Positions 8,880 to 16,467 of a stretch of DNA of 41,750 bases are shown here, in pieces. The position numbers and the translations under genes are program-made. Source of the stretch: Oricola nitratireducens (GTDB taxonomy: Bacteria; Pseudomonadota; Alphaproteobacteria; Rhizobiales; Rhizobiaceae); assembly GCF_014904745.1 (NCBI RefSeq), contig NZ_JACZCS010000046.1, positions 1 to 41,750 on the forward strand, in the 5' to 3' direction. Each line of letters opens with the position of its first letter. Position 1 is the first letter of the stretch. The notes beneath the pieces are model-generated. The model had not been told where the DNA came from. It did not search any database and saw nothing but the letters and a program-made list of their open reading frames with translations.

Positions 8880-8908
8880 CTTGGTTTTCACCAGCGAATG
8901 TTCCATAG
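8880..8908 (+). promoter_or_regulatory. Possible promoter of the rRNA methyltransferase gene
   Basis: CTTGGT (8880-8885), a 17-base spacer and CCATAG (8903-8908) resemble the alphaproteobacterial CTTGAC-N17-CTATAT pattern. It would start RNA about 15 bases before the proposed TTG start of the next gene. Confidence 0.35.
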
Positions 8909-8929
8909 ACACCGCCTGACGCAATTTCA

Positions 8930-10033
8930 TTGGCCCCGACCTTGGCGAAGAGCGACCCGAAGAGAAAACACCGGCCGAAGAACCGCCCCTCGTCGGCGCC
9001 CGCGCGCAAGGATGGCGACGGGCGTCCTGGCGGGTTCCGTCCGCGGCCGAAACATGCTCAGCCCGCCGTCAAGGCGGAGCCGGCCGAGCAGCGCGCGCCG
9101 CGCCAGCCGCGCAAAGGCGCCGTACCGCCGGGCGAAGCGCCGCTGATCCTCGAAACGACGGCCGACGCCAATTACGCCCTGCTCGACAGCGGCGACGGCG
9201 AGAAGCTGGAACGCTACGGCCCCTACCGGATCATCCGGCCCGAAGCGCAGGCGATCTGGGCAAAGAAACTGCCGCAGGACGAATGGGCGGCGGCAGACGC
9301 GGCCTTTACCGGCGACACGGACGAGGAAGGGCTCGGACGCTGGCGCTTTCCGGGCAAGCCGCTCGACGAAACCTGGGAGATGGCGTTCGACGGCATTCCC
9401 TATTTCGGCCGCTTCACCTCGTTTCGCCATGTCGGCGTCTTTCCCGAACAGGCGGTCCATTGGCGCGACATGGCAACGCGCATCGGCAAGGCCGGCCGGC
9501 AACTGCGTGTCCTCAACCTGTTCGGCTATACGGGCGTCGCCTCGCTGGTCGCGGCGGACGCCGGCGCGCATGTAACGCATGTCGACGCCTCGAAGAAGGC
9601 GATCACCTGGGCGCGCGAGAACCAGGAACTGGCGAAACTTTCCGACCGGCCGATCCGCTGGATCTGCGAGGACGCCCTGAAATTCGTGCAGCGCGAGGCG
9701 CGGCGCGGCAATTCCTACGACATCATCCTGCTCGATCCGCCCGCTTACGGGCGCGGGCCCGCCGGCGAGATCTGGCAATTGTTCGAGAACCTGGCCGAGA
9801 TGCTCGACACATGCCGCGACATCCTGTCGGACAGGCCGGTGATGATGACGCTGACAGCCTACGCGATTCGCGCCTCCTTCTTCGCCATGCACGAGATGAT
9901 GCGCGACGTGTTCACCGGCTTTTCGCATGACGGCCTGATCCAGTCGGGCGAGCTGATCATCCGCGAGGAGGCGAGCGACCGGGCGCTGTCGACGTCGCTC
10001 TACAGCCGCTGGATCGCGGAGGAGACGCCATGA
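8930..10033 (+). CDS. Class I SAM-dependent rRNA methyltransferase (RlmI-like)
   Basis: A 367-residue methyltransferase resembling the RlmI/RlmK group that methylates cytosine in 23S rRNA. About 65 N-terminal residues are a Lys/Arg/Pro-rich tail that looks disordered and RNA-binding. The SAM fold starts at [19 protein letters not shown], with the acidic VDAS after it and the catalytic-type [11 protein letters not shown] further on. The start must be non-ATG: an in-frame TAG at 8906 limits it, and TTG 8930 is the best candidate although it has no clear ribosome-binding site. The stop overlaps the next start as ATGA. Exact rRNA target not assigned. Confidence 0.85.
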   Translation: MAPTLAKSDPKRKHRPKNRPSSAPARKDGDGRPGGFRPRPKHAQPAVKAEPAEQRAPRQPRKGAVPPGEAPLILETTADANYALLDSGDGEKLERYGPYRIIRPEAQAIWAKKLPQDEWAAADAAFTGDTDEEGLGRWRFPGKPLDETWEMAFDGIPYFGRFTSFRHVGVFPEQAVHWRDMATRIGKAGRQLRVLNLFGYTGVASLVAADAGAHVTHVDASKKAITWARENQELAKLSDRPIRWICEDALKFVQREARRGNSYDIILLDPPAYGRGPAGEIWQLFENLAEMLDTCRDILSDRPVMMTLTAYAIRASFFAMHEMMRDVFTGFSHDGLIQSGELIIREEASDRALSTSLYSRWIAEETP

Positions 10034-10878
10034 GCACACCGATCAGCGCACCGGGCCGGGTAAGGGAAATCACCAGCCTGACCAATCCGATCATCAAGGA
10101 CATCAGGCTGCTGGAAAAGAAGCGGCACCGCGACGAGACCGGGCTGTTCCTCGCCGAGGGCATGAAGCTCGTCATCGACGCCATCGAGAACGGCTGGACG
10201 ATCCGTACGCTGATCTATTCCAAAGCCGGCAGGGGACAGGAAAACGTCGAAAAACTCGCCGCGCGCTGCCTGGCGCAAGGCGCCGACGTGCTGATCGTCT
10301 CGGAAAAGGTCCTCGGCACGATCGCGCGGCGCGACAATCCGCAGATGGTGATGGGCGTGTTCGAACAGCGCTGGACGGCGCCGGCGGCGATCAAACCGGC
10401 CGGCAACGACGTCTGGGTGGCGCTCGACCGGGTGCGCGATCCGGGCAATCTCGGCACGATCATCCGCACCGCCGACGCCGCGGGCGCCAAGGGCGTGGTC
10501 CTGGTCGGACAGACGACCGACCCGTTCGCCACCGAAACCGTGCGCGCGACGATGGGTTCGGTCTTCGCGGTGCCGCTGACCCGCATGAGCGAGGCGGAGT
10601 TCATCTCCTTCGCCAAGGCCTGGCCGGGGATGGTCGCCGGAACCCATCTGAAGGGCGCCGTCGATTACCGCGAGCCCGACTACACGAAAGAGCCGGTGCT
10701 GCTGCTGATGGGCAACGAGCAGGCCGGCATGACCGACGACCTCGCGGACGCCTGTTCGACGCTGATCAAGATTCCGCAGGCCGGCCGGGCCGATTCGCTC
10801 AATCTCGCCATCGCCACCGGCGTGTGCCTGTTCGAGGTCCGCCGGCACGCACTCAATTTCGACGGAGACGACGCATGA
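10030..10878 (+). CDS. TrmH/SpoU-family RNA 2'-O-methyltransferase
   Basis: A 282-residue SPOUT-class enzyme predicted to methylate a ribose 2'-hydroxyl in rRNA or tRNA. There is an N-terminal substrate-binding L30e-like domain (about 20-110, [16 protein letters not shown]) and a C-terminal knotted SpoU domain with the three classic motifs: [31 protein letters not shown] and [18 protein letters not shown]. It overlaps its upstream and downstream neighbours by ATGA, so the two methyltransferases and lspA are almost certainly one translationally coupled unit. Target nucleotide unknown. Confidence 0.92.
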   Translation: MSTPISAPGRVREITSLTNPIIKDIRLLEKKRHRDETGLFLAEGMKLVIDAIENGWTIRTLIYSKAGRGQENVEKLAARCLAQGADVLIVSEKVLGTIARRDNPQMVMGVFEQRWTAPAAIKPAGNDVWVALDRVRDPGNLGTIIRTADAAGAKGVVLVGQTTDPFATETVRATMGSVFAVPLTRMSEAEFISFAKAWPGMVAGTHLKGAVDYREPDYTKEPVLLLMGNEQAGMTDDLADACSTLIKIPQAGRADSLNLAIATGVCLFEVRRHALNFDGDDA

Positions 10879-11360
10879 AACGGCCGTTGACCGCCTTTTC
10901 CGTGATCGCGGCAATTGTCGCCGTCGACCAAGTGGCCAAGCTGGCCGTCGAGCGCTTGATGGCCTATCAGCAGCCGATCGACCTGCTGCCGTTTTTCGCG
11001 CTTTACCGCACACACAACCAGGGCATCGCCTTTTCGATGCTGTGGGGCCTCGGTCCGGCGGCGCTGATCGCCATCAGCCTCGCCGTCATAGCGTTCGTCC
11101 TGTGGCTGTGGCGCGGTAGCCCGGCGTCGCGCGTGCTGTCGCATTTCGGCTACGCGCTGATCATCGGCGGCGCCCTCGGCAACCTGATCGACCGGGCGGC
11201 CTTCGGATATGTGATCGACTATTTCCTGTTTCACACGCCGGTCTGGTCGTTTGCCGTGTTCAATCTTGCCGATGCGGCGATCACCGTCGGCGCCGGCCTG
11301 ATCATATTGGACGAATTGCTTTCCTGGCGGCGCGACCGGGCGGTTGAAAAGCTGGACTGA
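10875..11360 (+). CDS. lspA: Lipoprotein signal peptidase II
   Basis: Inner-membrane aspartyl protease of 161 residues that cleaves the signal peptide of diacylglyceryl-modified prolipoproteins. Four transmembrane helices are visible. Conserved blocks are VDQVAKL (Asp18), [18 protein letters not shown] and the two catalytic aspartates Asp115 (GYVIDYF) and Asp133 (FNLADAAI). The ATG overlaps the preceding stop, with GGAG a few bases upstream. One predicted client in this window is the L,D-transpeptidase lipoprotein at 28537-29148. Confidence 0.97.
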   Translation: MKRPLTAFSVIAAIVAVDQVAKLAVERLMAYQQPIDLLPFFALYRTHNQGIAFSMLWGLGPAALIAISLAVIAFVLWLWRGSPASRVLSHFGYALIIGGALGNLIDRAAFGYVIDYFLFHTPVWSFAVFNLADAAITVGAGLIILDELLSWRRDRAVEKLD

Positions 11361-11398
11361 GCGATATTTTCTGAGAAGTTCAAACTGGGAGAAGCAAC

Positions 11399-12394
11399 AT
11401 GCCAGATACATTCAAGGCCATCATGGTCTCACGCGACGAGGACAAGAAGCAGTCGGTCGGTGTGGAAACCCTGACCGTCGATGACCTGATGGAGGGCGAT
11501 GTCGTCGTTTCGGTGGAAGCGACCACCGTCAACTACAAGGACGGGCTGGCGATCACCGGCAAGTCTCCGGTGGTGCGGCACTGGCCGATGATCCCGGGCG
11601 TTGATTTCGCCGGAACCGTCGAAAGCTCCGATCATCCGGACTGGAAGCCCGGCGACAAGGTGATCCTCAACGGCTGGGGAACGGGCGAAACCCATTACGG
11701 CGCCTATGCCGGCAAGTCGCGCGTCAAAGGCGACTGGCTGATCGCGCTGCCGGAGGGCATGAGCGCGCATGACGCGATGGCGGTCGGCACCGCCGGCTAT
11801 ACGGCGATGCTGTGCGTGCTGGCGCTCGAACGCCACGGCATTACGCCGGAACGCGGCCCCGTGGCTGTCACCGGATCTTCCGGCGGCGTCGGCTCCGTCG
11901 CCATCTCGATCCTCGCGAAGCTCGGCTATCACGTCATCGCCTCGACGGGCCGCACCTCGGAAGAGAACTATCTGAAGGGGCTGGGCGCCGCCGAGATCAT
12001 CGACCGCAACGAGCTGTCCGAGCCCGGCCGGCCGCTCGGCAAGGAACGCTGGGCGGCGGCTATCGATTCGGTCGGCTCGCACACGCTCGCCAATCTTCTG
12101 GCGCAGACGCAGTATGGCGGCGCGGTTGCCGCCTGCGGGCTGGCGCAAGGCTTCGATCTGCCGACGACCGTGATGCCGTTCATCCTGCGAGGCGTCTCGC
12201 TTCTCGGCATCGATTCGGTGATGGCACCGAAGGCGCTGCGCGAAGAGGCCTGGGCCCGAATCAAGACCGATCTCGACGCGTCGAAGCTGGCGAGCCTGTC
12301 GAAAACCATCGGTTTCGACGAGATTATCGAGACCGCGCATGCAATCCTCGACGGCAAGGTGCGCGGACGGGTCGTCGTCGACATGAAGGGGTAA
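11399..12394 (+). CDS. acuI: AcuI/YhdH-type quinone oxidoreductase (acrylyl-CoA reductase family)
   Basis: A 331-residue zinc-free medium-chain dehydrogenase. The family includes NADPH-dependent acrylyl-CoA reductases that detoxify acrylyl-CoA arising in DMSP or 3-hydroxypropionate metabolism. Seen: IPGVDFAGTV, GDKVILNGWG, the nucleotide loop GSSGGVGSVAISILAKLG, and a long end VRGRVVVDMKG, all typical of YhdH/AcuI. No DMSP genes (dmd, ddd) are near, so the physiological substrate is open. GGGAGAAG lies just before the ATG. The 38-base gap to lspA suggests read-through. Confidence 0.88.
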   Translation: MPDTFKAIMVSRDEDKKQSVGVETLTVDDLMEGDVVVSVEATTVNYKDGLAITGKSPVVRHWPMIPGVDFAGTVESSDHPDWKPGDKVILNGWGTGETHYGAYAGKSRVKGDWLIALPEGMSAHDAMAVGTAGYTAMLCVLALERHGITPERGPVAVTGSSGGVGSVAISILAKLGYHVIASTGRTSEENYLKGLGAAEIIDRNELSEPGRPLGKERWAAAIDSVGSHTLANLLAQTQYGGAVAACGLAQGFDLPTTVMPFILRGVSLLGIDSVMAPKALREEAWARIKTDLDASKLASLSKTIGFDEIIETAHAILDGKVRGRVVVDMKG

Positions 12395-12483
12395 GCCCTC
12401 ACCCGAATCATAACGGCACGCTTGGTTAAAGTTTTAGCGTCGGGCGAAACGCGATTCTAACCGCGATGCGATAGAAAGTTCGC

Positions 12484-14166
12484 ATGGATATGGGAGCGAA
12501 CTTTCATCAGCTACAGCGCGCGTGGAACGCGGTCGTCCGCTGGATGGCACCGGTGGCGCCGTCGGGATTCGAATTGCAGCGCAATGAATATCCCGATCTG
12601 CACGCGGTTCAGCGCGCCCGCGACGACGCCGAACGGGCCAACCGCGCGAAGTCCCGCTTCCTGGCGATGACGAGCCACGAGATACGCACGCCGCTTAACG
12701 GCATTATCGGCATGGGCAAGCTCCTCGCCGACACCGAACTGACGCCGGAACAACAAAATTATGTCGATGCGATCACCGTCTCGAGCGAGGCGCTGCTGAC
12801 GCTGGTCAACGACCTGATGGAGTTCGCGCGTTTCGAATCGGGTGACCTGGAATTCCATCCGCAACAGACCGCGATCGCGCCGCTGGTCAGCGGCGTGGCG
12901 GAATTGCTGTGCGGGCGGGCTTTCGCGAAGGGCATCGATCTCGGCTACTACCTGTCTCCGGAAGTGCCGGAATCCGCGACCTTCGATCCCGGCCGCCTGC
13001 GCCAGGCGCTGATGAACATCATCGGAAACGCTGTGAAATTCACCGAGGAAGGCGGCGTCTCCGTCACGGTCGGCTACTGCGACAACATGCTGGAATTCTC
13101 GATCCGCGACACCGGGCCCGGCATCGCGATGCGCGACCAGAAACGAATTTTCGATGAATTCGAGCAGGCAAGCATCGGCATCAACCGGCCGCATGAAGGA
13201 ATCGGCCTCGGTCTCGCAATCTCCAAGCGCATCGTCGAAGTGGCCGGCGGTTCGATCGAACTGACGAGCCGTATCGCCGAGGGATCCTGCTTCCTGATCC
13301 GTTTCCCGGTCACCGGCGTCAAGGAAGCGGAACGTCACGACAGGGACCTCGCCGGACGCACGGTCGCCATCCTGAGCCCGAACCCGATCGAGGCCAGGCT
13401 GCTCGCACGCGCACTGAAAGACGCGGGTGCCGAGGCCAACATCCACCTGACGCGCGAAAACGCCATCGAGGCCTGCCGGCGCGAACCGGACAACGCGACC
13501 CTGATCATCGACAACCGGATCGGCGGCGGCGCGGAAAGCTTTCTCGATCACCACGATCTTTCCGCCAGGCTGATTGCCCTGATCGAGGCAGAGGACCGCG
13601 GCTCGACCGGCGCACATTTCAAGGAGGCCGGGCACGCCTTCCTGACCCGGCCGGTGCGCCCGAGCACCCTGATCCGCATCGTCTCGAACACCGCCAGCGC
13701 CCTGTCGCTTGCACCGGACACGATGACGAACAACATCGCCATGCGCCCGGAAATCCGCCACAAAACGGGTCTCAACGTACTCGTCGCCGAGGACAATCCG
13801 GTCAATGCGCTGCTGACGCTCAGGATGCTGGAAAAACTCGGCCACCGCGTCCACCATGTCGAAAACGGCAAGGCGGCGGTCGACGCGGTGCGCGCCTCGC
13901 ATCTGCAGGCGGGCATACCCTACGACATCGTGTTGATGGACCTGCACATGCCGGTGCTCGACGGTGTCGACGCGATTTCGGCGGTCCGCCGCTTCGAGGA
14001 CGAGGTCGAACTCTCGCCGGTGCCGATCCTCGCGCTGACGGCCGACGTGCTGCCCGAGACGCATGTCAACGTCATCAATGCGGGCGCCGACGGCATCCTC
14101 ACGAAACCGCTCGAACCGGACGACTTTATCGCCCAGATCGCCCGGCTGAACCAGAAAGCCGCGTAG
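12484..14166 (+). CDS. Soluble hybrid histidine kinase with two receiver domains
   Basis: A 560-residue kinase lacking any transmembrane or PAS sensor. A short N-terminal coiled coil (about 38-58) leads into HisKA with [11 protein letters not shown] (His65), then HATPase_c (about 170-280: [33 protein letters not shown]). A first receiver-like domain (about 295-405) is degenerate: its N-terminal acidic pair is replaced by SPN and its conserved Lys-Pro by TRPV, although an Asp (343) remains at the usual strand. The last domain (about 425-555) is a normal receiver with VAEDNPVN, phospho-acceptor Asp486 in VLMDLHMP, and LTKPLEP. The input is probably protein-protein contact. No output regulator is next to it. 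Confidence 0.92.
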   Translation: MDMGANFHQLQRAWNAVVRWMAPVAPSGFELQRNEYPDLHAVQRARDDAERANRAKSRFLAMTSHEIRTPLNGIIGMGKLLADTELTPEQQNYVDAITVSSEALLTLVNDLMEFARFESGDLEFHPQQTAIAPLVSGVAELLCGRAFAKGIDLGYYLSPEVPESATFDPGRLRQALMNIIGNAVKFTEEGGVSVTVGYCDNMLEFSIRDTGPGIAMRDQKRIFDEFEQASIGINRPHEGIGLGLAISKRIVEVAGGSIELTSRIAEGSCFLIRFPVTGVKEAERHDRDLAGRTVAILSPNPIEARLLARALKDAGAEANIHLTRENAIEACRREPDNATLIIDNRIGGGAESFLDHHDLSARLIALIEAEDRGSTGAHFKEAGHAFLTRPVRPSTLIRIVSNTASALSLAPDTMTNNIAMRPEIRHKTGLNVLVAEDNPVNALLTLRMLEKLGHRVHHVENGKAAVDAVRASHLQAGIPYDIVLMDLHMPVLDGVDAISAVRRFEDEVELSPVPILALTADVLPETHVNVINAGADGILTKPLEPDDFIAQIARLNQKAA

Positions 14167-14180
14167 CTCAAACGTTGCGG

Positions 14181-15305
14181 TTATATTCTTTTGTGATTGG
14201 CATCCGGTCTCCAGCGCAAACCGAGCATAGCAACCCTGGTCAAGGGGAATCGCTTCGCGACGACATGCAACAAGACAGGCAACGCGAGGCCGCAGACAAC
14301 TCCGACCGCGATAAACACCGCAGAATCCTCGATACCTGCGGCCGTCAAACCGCGACGCGCAAAGGACGTTGCGAACACGTGATACAGGTAGATCGTGTAG
14401 GAATAGGGACCAAATCGGGCCAGGATGGAAATTCGAGGCAGCGTCATCATCGCGAGCATGCACGCACCGAATCCGAACGCCAGACTTTGCAGATCGCGGT
14501 TGTCGACCGAGAAACGACCGGTATCAAGATATTCCGATACGTTGACATAGCTCGCGGCCGCGACCGCCAGAAACGCCAGAGGGATCAGCAGGCCCGTCCT
14601 GGCGAAAATCTCGTTCACGTTCCGGTGGAACAACACGCCCAACAGAAAGTACGGAAGCAGGTATATCGCGCCGTAGATCGAAAAGACATTCTGCTCAGGC
14701 TTCCAGCCACTCTCATACAAAACCAGCGAACAAAGAAATACCGGCAACGCCGACTTGCCTCGCGTCCAAGCGTCCAGTGGCGCGTAGATCACGAAGATCA
14801 GAAAAATCGACATCAGGAACCAGTAGTGCAGGTAGGGAAAAACAGCGAATTGCCATAGCGGCCGTTCCATCTCGAAATGGGTGTCCACCAGTTTCACGGC
14901 GATAACGCTCAAGAAGATCGCTACGGTACCCGGCACGATTAGCCGGCGAACCTTACCGATCATGAACCTGGGCAATTCCGGCGGCCTTATCGGCCTGATC
15001 GCGAAGACGAGCCCCGAAATAAAGGCGAAAAGCGGCATCCTCAGATCGACGAAAAAATCCGCAAACAGGCGAGCCGGGTGCGGGTAATCGACCTCAAGCC
15101 CGTAGGACGGCGACGAGCCGATCACATGATAGGTCACCAGCAAAATGGTGGCGATGATACGCACCGTTTCGATCGGAAGCGCCTTTTCGACCCTTCGTTT
15201 CGTCGCGGGAAGATCGGACGATACCGTGGAATAATTAATAGAGGTCAATGATCGCAGCAATCCAGGAAATGGTAGCGGTTTAGGCGAGGATTTATCATGC
15301 CCCAT
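14181..15305 (-). CDS. Acyltransferase family 3 integral membrane protein
   Basis: A 374-residue multi-spanning protein of the AT3/OafA type, enzymes that usually acetylate or succinylate surface polysaccharides, LPS or glycans. About ten hydrophobic segments are visible. The family's conserved His is seen in LLVTYHVIG (His60), and RRLIVPG and YSYTIYLYH match the later conserved loops. The first 35 residues are polar and poorly conserved, so the true start may be later; no good ribosome-binding site is visible. Base composition is markedly lower in GC than its neighbours (60-base samples 48-50% against about 70%), pointing to recent acquisition. It is convergent with the hybrid kinase, 14 bases apart. 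Substrate unknown; no glycan cluster adjoins. Confidence 0.88.
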   Translation of the reverse strand: MGHDKSSPKPLPFPGLLRSLTSINYSTVSSDLPATKRRVEKALPIETVRIIATILLVTYHVIGSSPSYGLEVDYPHPARLFADFFVDLRMPLFAFISGLVFAIRPIRPPELPRFMIGKVRRLIVPGTVAIFLSVIAVKLVDTHFEMERPLWQFAVFPYLHYWFLMSIFLIFVIYAPLDAWTRGKSALPVFLCSLVLYESGWKPEQNVFSIYGAIYLLPYFLLGVLFHRNVNEIFARTGLLIPLAFLAVAAASYVNVSEYLDTGRFSVDNRDLQSLAFGFGACMLAMMTLPRISILARFGPYSYTIYLYHVFATSFARRGLTAAGIEDSAVFIAVGVVCGLALPVLLHVVAKRFPLTRVAMLGLRWRPDANHKRI

Positions 15306-15329
15306 CGCAATTGAACGAAACGTGTAAAT

Positions 15330-15467
15330 TTAAAATAGAAATGCTCTTTTGCTGCAGGAAAGTTCCGGAAAGATAATCTTGGCGAAAAGATTCTCGGGTT
15401 TCGAGACCTTGCCGGCGAGGAAATGAACGCCAAGCCAGACCTTGAGATCGTCATGCGTTTGTCGCAT
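15330..15467 (-). pseudogene. Possible 45-codon gene remnant upstream of the acyltransferase
   Basis: An ATG-initiated frame of 45 codons on the minus strand in the gap between the acyltransferase and olsB. Its first 30 codons read like real protein (DLKVWLGVHFLAGKVSKPEN) and then become AT-rich and end at TAA. I see no ribosome-binding site and do not recognise a family. It could be the broken start of a lost gene, a small gene, or noise. Confidence 0.22.
15448..15465 (+). promoter_or_regulatory. Possible Pho box upstream of olsB
   Basis: TCGTCAT-GCGT-TTGTCGC gives two heptamers resembling CTGTCAT, 11 bases apart as in PhoB direct repeats. About 10 of 14 positions agree. It lies 93 bases before the olsB start. 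Ornithine-lipid synthesis in Sinorhizobium is induced by phosphate starvation, which makes the position interesting, but the match is only moderate. Confidence 0.3.
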
Positions 15468-15558
15468 TAGAAGTCTAGCGAATGAGCAATTCGCCGGCGT
15501 GGCCGATTCGACCAGGCCGGTCCGGTTTCACACCCTTCGCCACGAAAAGGGTCGCGGG

Positions 15559-16461
15559 ATGAACATCGCCAACCAGACAGCCCTCGCGGGCACTAAAGCG
15601 GGCACGGCACCTTCGTCCCTGATGGATAACCATCCGGCGGACCATGGCGCGCTGCTCGGGGAAATCGGGGCGCTGCAGGCCCGGCTCATCACCGATCCGG
15701 CCGAACTCGACGCGTCGCAGCGCCTGCGTTACCGCGTCTTCGGTGAGGAAATGGGCTCCTGTTTTTCGCAGGACGGCGGCGCGAGCGACCGCGACGAGGA
15801 TTGCTACGACGCCGTCTGCGACCACCTGATCGTTGTCGACACGACGCTTCCCGGCGGCGCGCCGGACCAGATCGTCGGCACGTATCGCCTGTTGCGCGAC
15901 GAGGTCGCGGCGCAGACGGGCGGCTTCTATTCGGCCGGCGAATACGGCATCGACGCGCTCGTCGCTCGCCACCGCGGCAAACGATTCCTGGAACTCGGAC
16001 GCTCCTGCGTGATGCCGGCCTACCGTTCCAAACGGACGATCGAACTTCTCTGGCAAGGCATCTGGGCCTATTGCCTGCGCCACGAGATCGACGTCATGGT
16101 CGGCTGCGCCTCGTTCCCGGGCGCGGTCGCGCAATCGCATGCGCTGCCGCTGTCATTCCTCTACCAGCATGCCCGCGCCTCGGGCGAATGGGCCGTCGAC
16201 GCCGCCTGTGCCGATGCGGTTCTGATGGACATGATGCCGGAAGAGGCGATCGACATGAAGACGGCGCTCGCCGCCATGCCGCCGCTGATCAAGGGTTATC
16301 TGCGCCTTGGCGCGAAATTCGCCGACACGGCGGTGCCCGACCGCGCCTTCGGATCGACCGACGTTATGGTCATCCTGCCGGTCGCGACGATCAGCGAGCG
16401 CTATGTGCGCTACTACGGCGCCGACGCCGGACGCTTCGCTCCCGGCGCCAAGACGGCCTAA
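15559..16461 (+). CDS. olsB: L-ornithine N-alpha-acyltransferase (OlsB)
   Basis: A 300-residue GNAT-fold enzyme that transfers a 3-hydroxyacyl chain from ACP to the alpha-amino group of ornithine, making lyso-ornithine lipid, the first step to phosphorus-free membrane lipids. Family blocks seen are ASQRLRYRVFGEEMG, CDHLIVVDT, IVGTYRLLRDE, FLELGRSCVMPAYRSKRTI and DVMVGCASFPG. The ATG at 15559 has AAGG about 9 bases upstream; a frame reaching back to 15442 adds unlike residues. The second enzyme, OlsA, is not in the window; in Sinorhizobium it is likewise some kilobases away. Convergent with maeB, 6 bases apart. The closest alternative annotation is hemolysin-like GNAT protein. Confidence 0.9.
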   Translation: MNIANQTALAGTKAGTAPSSLMDNHPADHGALLGEIGALQARLITDPAELDASQRLRYRVFGEEMGSCFSQDGGASDRDEDCYDAVCDHLIVVDTTLPGGAPDQIVGTYRLLRDEVAAQTGGFYSAGEYGIDALVARHRGKRFLELGRSCVMPAYRSKRTIELLWQGIWAYCLRHEIDVMVGCASFPGAVAQSHALPLSFLYQHARASGEWAVDAACADAVLMDMMPEEAIDMKTALAAMPPLIKGYLRLGAKFADTAVPDRAFGSTDVMVILPVATISERYVRYYGADAGRFAPGAKTA

Positions 16462-16467
16462 CTCCGC

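Noticed and set aside
14181-15305. Acyltransferase as NodX or a nodulation gene
   Set aside because: The family is too broad, no nod genes or nod boxes are nearby, and similarity is only at the level of general AT3 features.
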